Shown here piece after piece: positions 60,458 to 64,000 of a stretch of 64,000 bases of DNA (within the stretch, counting starts at the first letter, position 1; the number at the start of each line of letters is the position of its first letter). The position numbers and the translations under genes are program-made. Source of the stretch: Pleodorina starrii (Eukaryota > Chlorophyta > Chlorophyceae > Chlamydomonadales > Volvocaceae). The notes under the pieces were generated by a model. The model was not told where the DNA came from. It did not search any database and worked only from the letters and a program-made list of their open reading frames with translations. The stretch is from NCBI GenBank assembly GCA_030267565.1, contig BRXU01000070.1, positions 62,001 through 126,000 on the forward strand. Reading direction: 5' to 3'.

Positions 60458-60464
60458 TATAAAG
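60458..60464 (+). promoter_or_regulatory. TATA box of the alginate-lyase-like gene
   Basis: TATAAAG 108 bp upstream of the ATG at 60572, in a GC-poor stretch. Confidence 0.5.
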
Positions 60465-60571
60465 ACTGCATTCGCTGCATACTACCATATATATGTAATT
60501 TACCGCCTTGCTAGATGCGACGCACCTTACTTAGCTGTATTCCTTGCACCTTCCGCCGTGCCTGCCTCAGT

Positions 60572-63488
60572 ATGGATAACTTCCGCACAAAGCATACAAT
60601 TCTTTGTTGGCTGTTTGTTGGTGTTTTTGTGCCCCATGTCGTGCTGCCTGCGGCCAGCGTGGCTGCGAGCAGCAGGGCCTTGGCTGCCAGCGCTCCCAGG
60701 CCTGCTGGGGGCATCTTGAAGGCTCTGAAAAACTTCTACCTGCAGCTGCCAACAAAGAAGACTGGCGGTTCCGGCGGCGTTGAAACTATAATGCCTGCAC
60801 AGCTGAAAAACTTTTCGAACACGTATTTCTTCGTCAAGGGCGATAATGTAGGTAAAAAGCAAGCATTGCAATGTTACTTGCATTATGGCGGTTATCAGTT
60901 CCAGTGTCCGATTTGTGCTGTCCTTGGAAGATGGGGGAACTGGAAAGTGAAAGTGCGGAAGTAGGTTCTGGAGCGCGTGGACTGGGGTCCTCACACCAGC
61001 TCACGCCTCCAAATCTTTGCTGGCAGAAAGCAGGCACTTTGCTTGATCAGCTGCTGAAAAGCGGGAGGCGTGAGGACCGCGCCGTGCGCCAATCCGCCGC
61101 TCCAGAACCCACTTTCGCACTTTCACTGTCCGCGTCCACTTTCAGTTTTGGGCAGACGCAAATTGGACACTGGAACTGATAACCGCCATAATAACCTAAT
61201 CTTTTACATGCACTTTTTTAGAAAAGGATTTGGCATAATTTTGGCATGCACTTACGTGAAGCATTCTTCGCTGCGTGCGTGGGCTTTGGCTTGCCGAGCA
61301 TTGTTTTTTAAATGTATCTTAAAGCAAAACCCAGTACGTAGGCCCGCCTACACTACTTACCGAGACTGAATGCCGTATATATGTACCTACCTGCTGTACG
61401 CACGCAGGTCGTGCTCTTCACACCGTCGACTGGCGCCACGACCTCAGGCAGCTCGCATCCGCGCACAGAGCTCAGGGAGGTTGAGGATGACGGCAGGGAG
61501 TCCAGCTGGGGGATTTCCGGGAAGTCAACCCGCACTCTAAAGTTCTCTGGAGCCGTGACCCAGCTTGGATCCGGTAAGCAGGCGGTCGTCATTGCTCAGG
61601 TCAAGGCGGAATGAGTGGAGTTGGTGGCCGAGTTGATTGGCCAGGATTCACACGTTTGAGTGGTGGCGATCGCTGAACCCTCTGTCTCGGTGGTAGATTG
61701 GGTGAATGGATGCGGTCCGCCCTAGAAGGCAGAGCTATCCCAGTTGTCCAATGAGGGTCGTCTGGAAGGTTCTGTGGTGCGGATGGTGCCCAGAGGAGAA
61801 TGGGGCCATACCGTACAACTGTAACAATCTCTAAAAAAAAAGGCGGAGGGCAGCTGGGAGCCGCTGGAGCTTCGGGTGGAGCGCGAGGACAGCGGAAAGG
61901 TCGCCCAGATTGTGGCGTGGTTCGACGACATGGTTGAGTCGGTATGTATATTATTACTGAAGTACGCGCGGTAGAAATTGTCTGCTGCCTACCAGTAACG
62001 AAATTGTCTGCTACCTACCAGTAATAGAAATGCATGCCTGACAAAGGCTTGCCCTTAGAAGATAGTTAGGGTCTGCGCCGCTGAGTTGGTTCGCCAGGAG
62101 CCGTGCGTGGAGGGTGCCCCTGGCTGGCGCGAGTGAGGGGCGAGGCGCGCGCAGCGGGACAGACGGACGTAGCCGCGCGCCCGCCCCTGCGCTGTGTCTC
62201 GGCGCGGTCAGGGCCCCCGGTGCTCGTCCTGCCTCAGGACGAGTCGCCCACAGTGTAACACCCCGTTCAGATATATGCGGTCTAGCACTTCCCTGCTGCT
62301 AGCATACAGTGTATGCATGTGCAACTAATAACGCTGCTGGCAAGGCTCGCTGCTGCTGGTTGTCCAACAGCGCGGTCATCAGTGAACGAATAGAATCGAT
62401 TCCGCTCACGCGTCTATCTATAAGCGTTACAAGGCCAACACCGCCGGTCATGCAAACCGTCGTCTGCATGTGTATTTCTCTTACATTTGCAGGGGAATCC
62501 TAAAAAAATAAACATCACGAGCAACTACACCGTTGGTGCTCGGTACAGCTTTGTTATTGTGGCGGGCAACGGCCAGATATCGGTGTCGTACAATAATGGC
62601 CAAACCCAAACCCTCAAGGCCTACAAGTTCTCAAAGCCCAAATCAAGTAACTGCTACTTCAAGGTGCGCGATTCAGTACGTGCCCTGCCTGCTGTTCATG
62701 CGTGCGCTGTGCGCAACTCACGCTTTGCCCTAACTACCTGTCCGTCCTGCTGCTGGATGTACTACCGGTATCCGTGCGAAGCCTATCTATCTAGTCCCGG
62801 CCCCATCAGCCCGCCAGCCATTGCTGCCAGCCGCCCAACCAAGCGCATTCATACATGCACATAACACCTGCAGGTTGGCAATTACCTGCAAACTGACAAG
62901 GACTCTGTGGTACGTACGTGCGATGCGGTTATGGCCCCACGCAGCAGTTGAAATGCATGGTGCCATTATTATTATTATTTGACTTCTCATGCATGTGTGT
63001 GCTTGCTGTATGTCATGGCCTCAGCAGTTCGTTTTGTCCATTTCACACCGGGATATGGACAGGACGTAAACACATCCATGTTTCTGCTGGTGTATGTTAG
63101 CATACCTATCTACGGCTGTGTGCTTATAAGCACGCACGTACGCACGCCATAAGTACGATACGCCATATATACGTATATAGATGCGCGCACGTACGCACGC
63201 GGTATGACCTGGACAACCGACCTGTCTCTCCGACTTTGTACTTGCATCCGTCATTCCTCGCTCGCTCGGGTTCGCATAAATGTTTTTATGTCGGTGTCGA
63301 CTCAACGCACGCTTAGGTCGGTTGACGTACCGACGTGCACGCTCACATACACCCGCCCACTGAGCGACGTACGGCCGTTGCGTTGTCTTTTGGCCCTGCA
63401 CGCACGTATGGTATCAAATCCCCCCGCCCCTCCTTCCACACGTGCGCGCACGCAGGTGGTGCTTTCTTCCCTGGAGCTTTTGAAGTAG
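60572..63488 (+). CDS. Secreted alginate-lyase-superfamily protein (PL7-like)
   Basis: Six exons: 60572-60847, 61408-61599, 61843-61941, 62493-62663, 62874-62909, 63456-63488; phases close perfectly, 268 residues, normal for single-domain PL7 enzymes. Residues 1-35 form a signal peptide (KHTILCWLFVGVFVPHVVLP). The jelly-roll landmarks follow in the right order: LKNFYLQLP, PRTELREV (family R-x-E-L-R strand), AVVIAQ (family VIGQIH strand), CYFKVGNYLQ (family YFKxGxYxQ strand) and a closing VVLSSLELL. Such enzymes cleave alginate or related polyuronates by beta-elimination. The catalytic His expected two residues after the Gln is absent in every splice I can build. The 61843 acceptor, after an A-run, is weak. 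Alternatives are PL20 glucuronan lyase or a non-catalytic polyuronate-binding relative. Confidence 0.75.
60882..61192. mobile_element. ~300-bp MITE with long inverted repeats in intron 1
   Basis: The left end ATTATGGCGGTTATCAGTTC and its inverse at the right end (to 61192) are identical for over 30 bp, and similarity continues inward in blocks (AGTGAAAGTGCG, GGTTCTGGAGCG, CCTCACGCC) for roughly 120 bp of each arm. The transcript can fold into a long hairpin. TA dinucleotides at 60884 and 61189 would fit a Tc1/mariner-type target duplication, but ATTA/TAAT symmetry makes the exact end ambiguous. No coding capacity. Confidence 0.75.
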
Positions 63489-64000
63489 CTACGTACGTAA
63501 AGTAGTCCAACATCGATGTATGTGCCAAATTAACTAGAAATGGTCAAACTAGGAATGGCCACATCAATCGATTGTGTGCTTTGTGTGCGACGCCACCTAC
63601 ATATATACCTCAAGGATGCAGGCGGGGCAAGGCCGGCCCAGGTAGTTCTCCCGCATCTGAGGGTGATCAAGGAGACGTATGCCACCAAGATTGAAATACC
63701 ACGTGCACCGGCGGCACCGACCAGAAGTTACATGCGCGGCGGTAATGCACGTTGATTGCCATACATTCCAAGTAATAGTAATAATAGTACGCCCGACCAT
63801 GAGCTGAGGCGTGTGTAGCGTGTGTTATGGGAGCAGAGGGTGAGGGGGCTGTGGGTTTCCCCTAGCCCGTGCACCTCCGCCACCGTGAGGGAAAGATGAG
63901 CATGTGGGACCTATGTTGTAATGCTTGGGCGGAGCATAGGCTACTCGAGATGCATGTCGATCTGAGCAGGCTTGGGCTGCCGATCTGAGGGACTCGAGCA
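63489..64000. other. 3' UTR and right-edge flank
   Basis: Probable 3' UTR of the alginate-lyase-like gene up to about 63935, then unassigned sequence to the window edge. Confidence 0.4.
63917..63921 (+). promoter_or_regulatory. Candidate polyadenylation signal of the alginate-lyase-like gene
   Basis: TGTAA about 430 nt downstream of the stop codon. Confidence 0.5.

Noticed and set aside
59859..60462. Two overlapping plus-strand frames between the A2M and lyase-like genes
   Set aside because: Neither has a recognisable domain or consistent splice context; recorded only as intergenic.

Overview
The window looks like nuclear DNA of a volvocine/chlamydomonad green alga. The grounds are: GC-rich, intron-dense genes with GTGAGT/GTGCGT/GTACGN donors and GCAG acceptors; Ala/Gly/Ser/Gln homopolymer runs inside otherwise conserved domains; TGTAA polyadenylation-type signals; and many short interstitial tracts of TTTTAGGG, the Chlamydomonas-type telomere unit. 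The species cannot be named from the sequence alone. All gene models were spliced by hand from conserved motifs; every exon join listed keeps reading phase, but boundaries may be off by a base or two and no transcript evidence was available.

Layout. 1-4,548: no assignable gene, except a well-delimited 607-bp hAT-type MITE (1,672-2,278) with a perfect 14-bp terminal inverted repeat and an 8-bp target duplication. 17,521 to 4,549 (minus strand): an 18-exon, about 1,719-residue cyclic-nucleotide phosphodiesterase with an N-terminal signal anchor, an extracellular CHASE sensor, a second membrane helix, a long disordered linker and an HD-type PDE catalytic domain. 17,565-19,973: the shared upstream region, bounded by two nearly identical ~215-bp inverted copies of a segment that begins with TATAAAAG and points outward toward each gene, with a decayed LINE reverse-transcriptase fragment between them. 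20,649-33,416 (plus strand): a 15-exon, about 2,334-residue PAS-PAS class III nucleotide cyclase with guanylyl-cyclase specificity residues. 33,417-36,680: its 3' flank, including a 42-bp tandem array. 36,781-58,692 (plus): a 36-exon, about 2,382-residue secreted alpha-2-macroglobulin-like protein of the bacterial (YfaS/YfhM) architecture, ending in an EGF-like module and lacking the thioester cysteine. 60,572-63,488 (plus): a 6-exon, 268-residue secreted alginate-lyase-superfamily (PL7-like) protein with a ~300-bp MITE in intron 1.

How the genes fit together. The first two genes make and destroy cyclic nucleotide, are divergently transcribed, and appear to carry duplicated copies of one core promoter/5'-UTR cassette. 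That makes a co-regulated cyclase/phosphodiesterase pair the most interesting hypothesis here. The next two encode secreted proteins likely to act in the periplasm or extracellular matrix: a macroglobulin-like scaffold or protease trap, and a polyuronate-binding or -cleaving protein.
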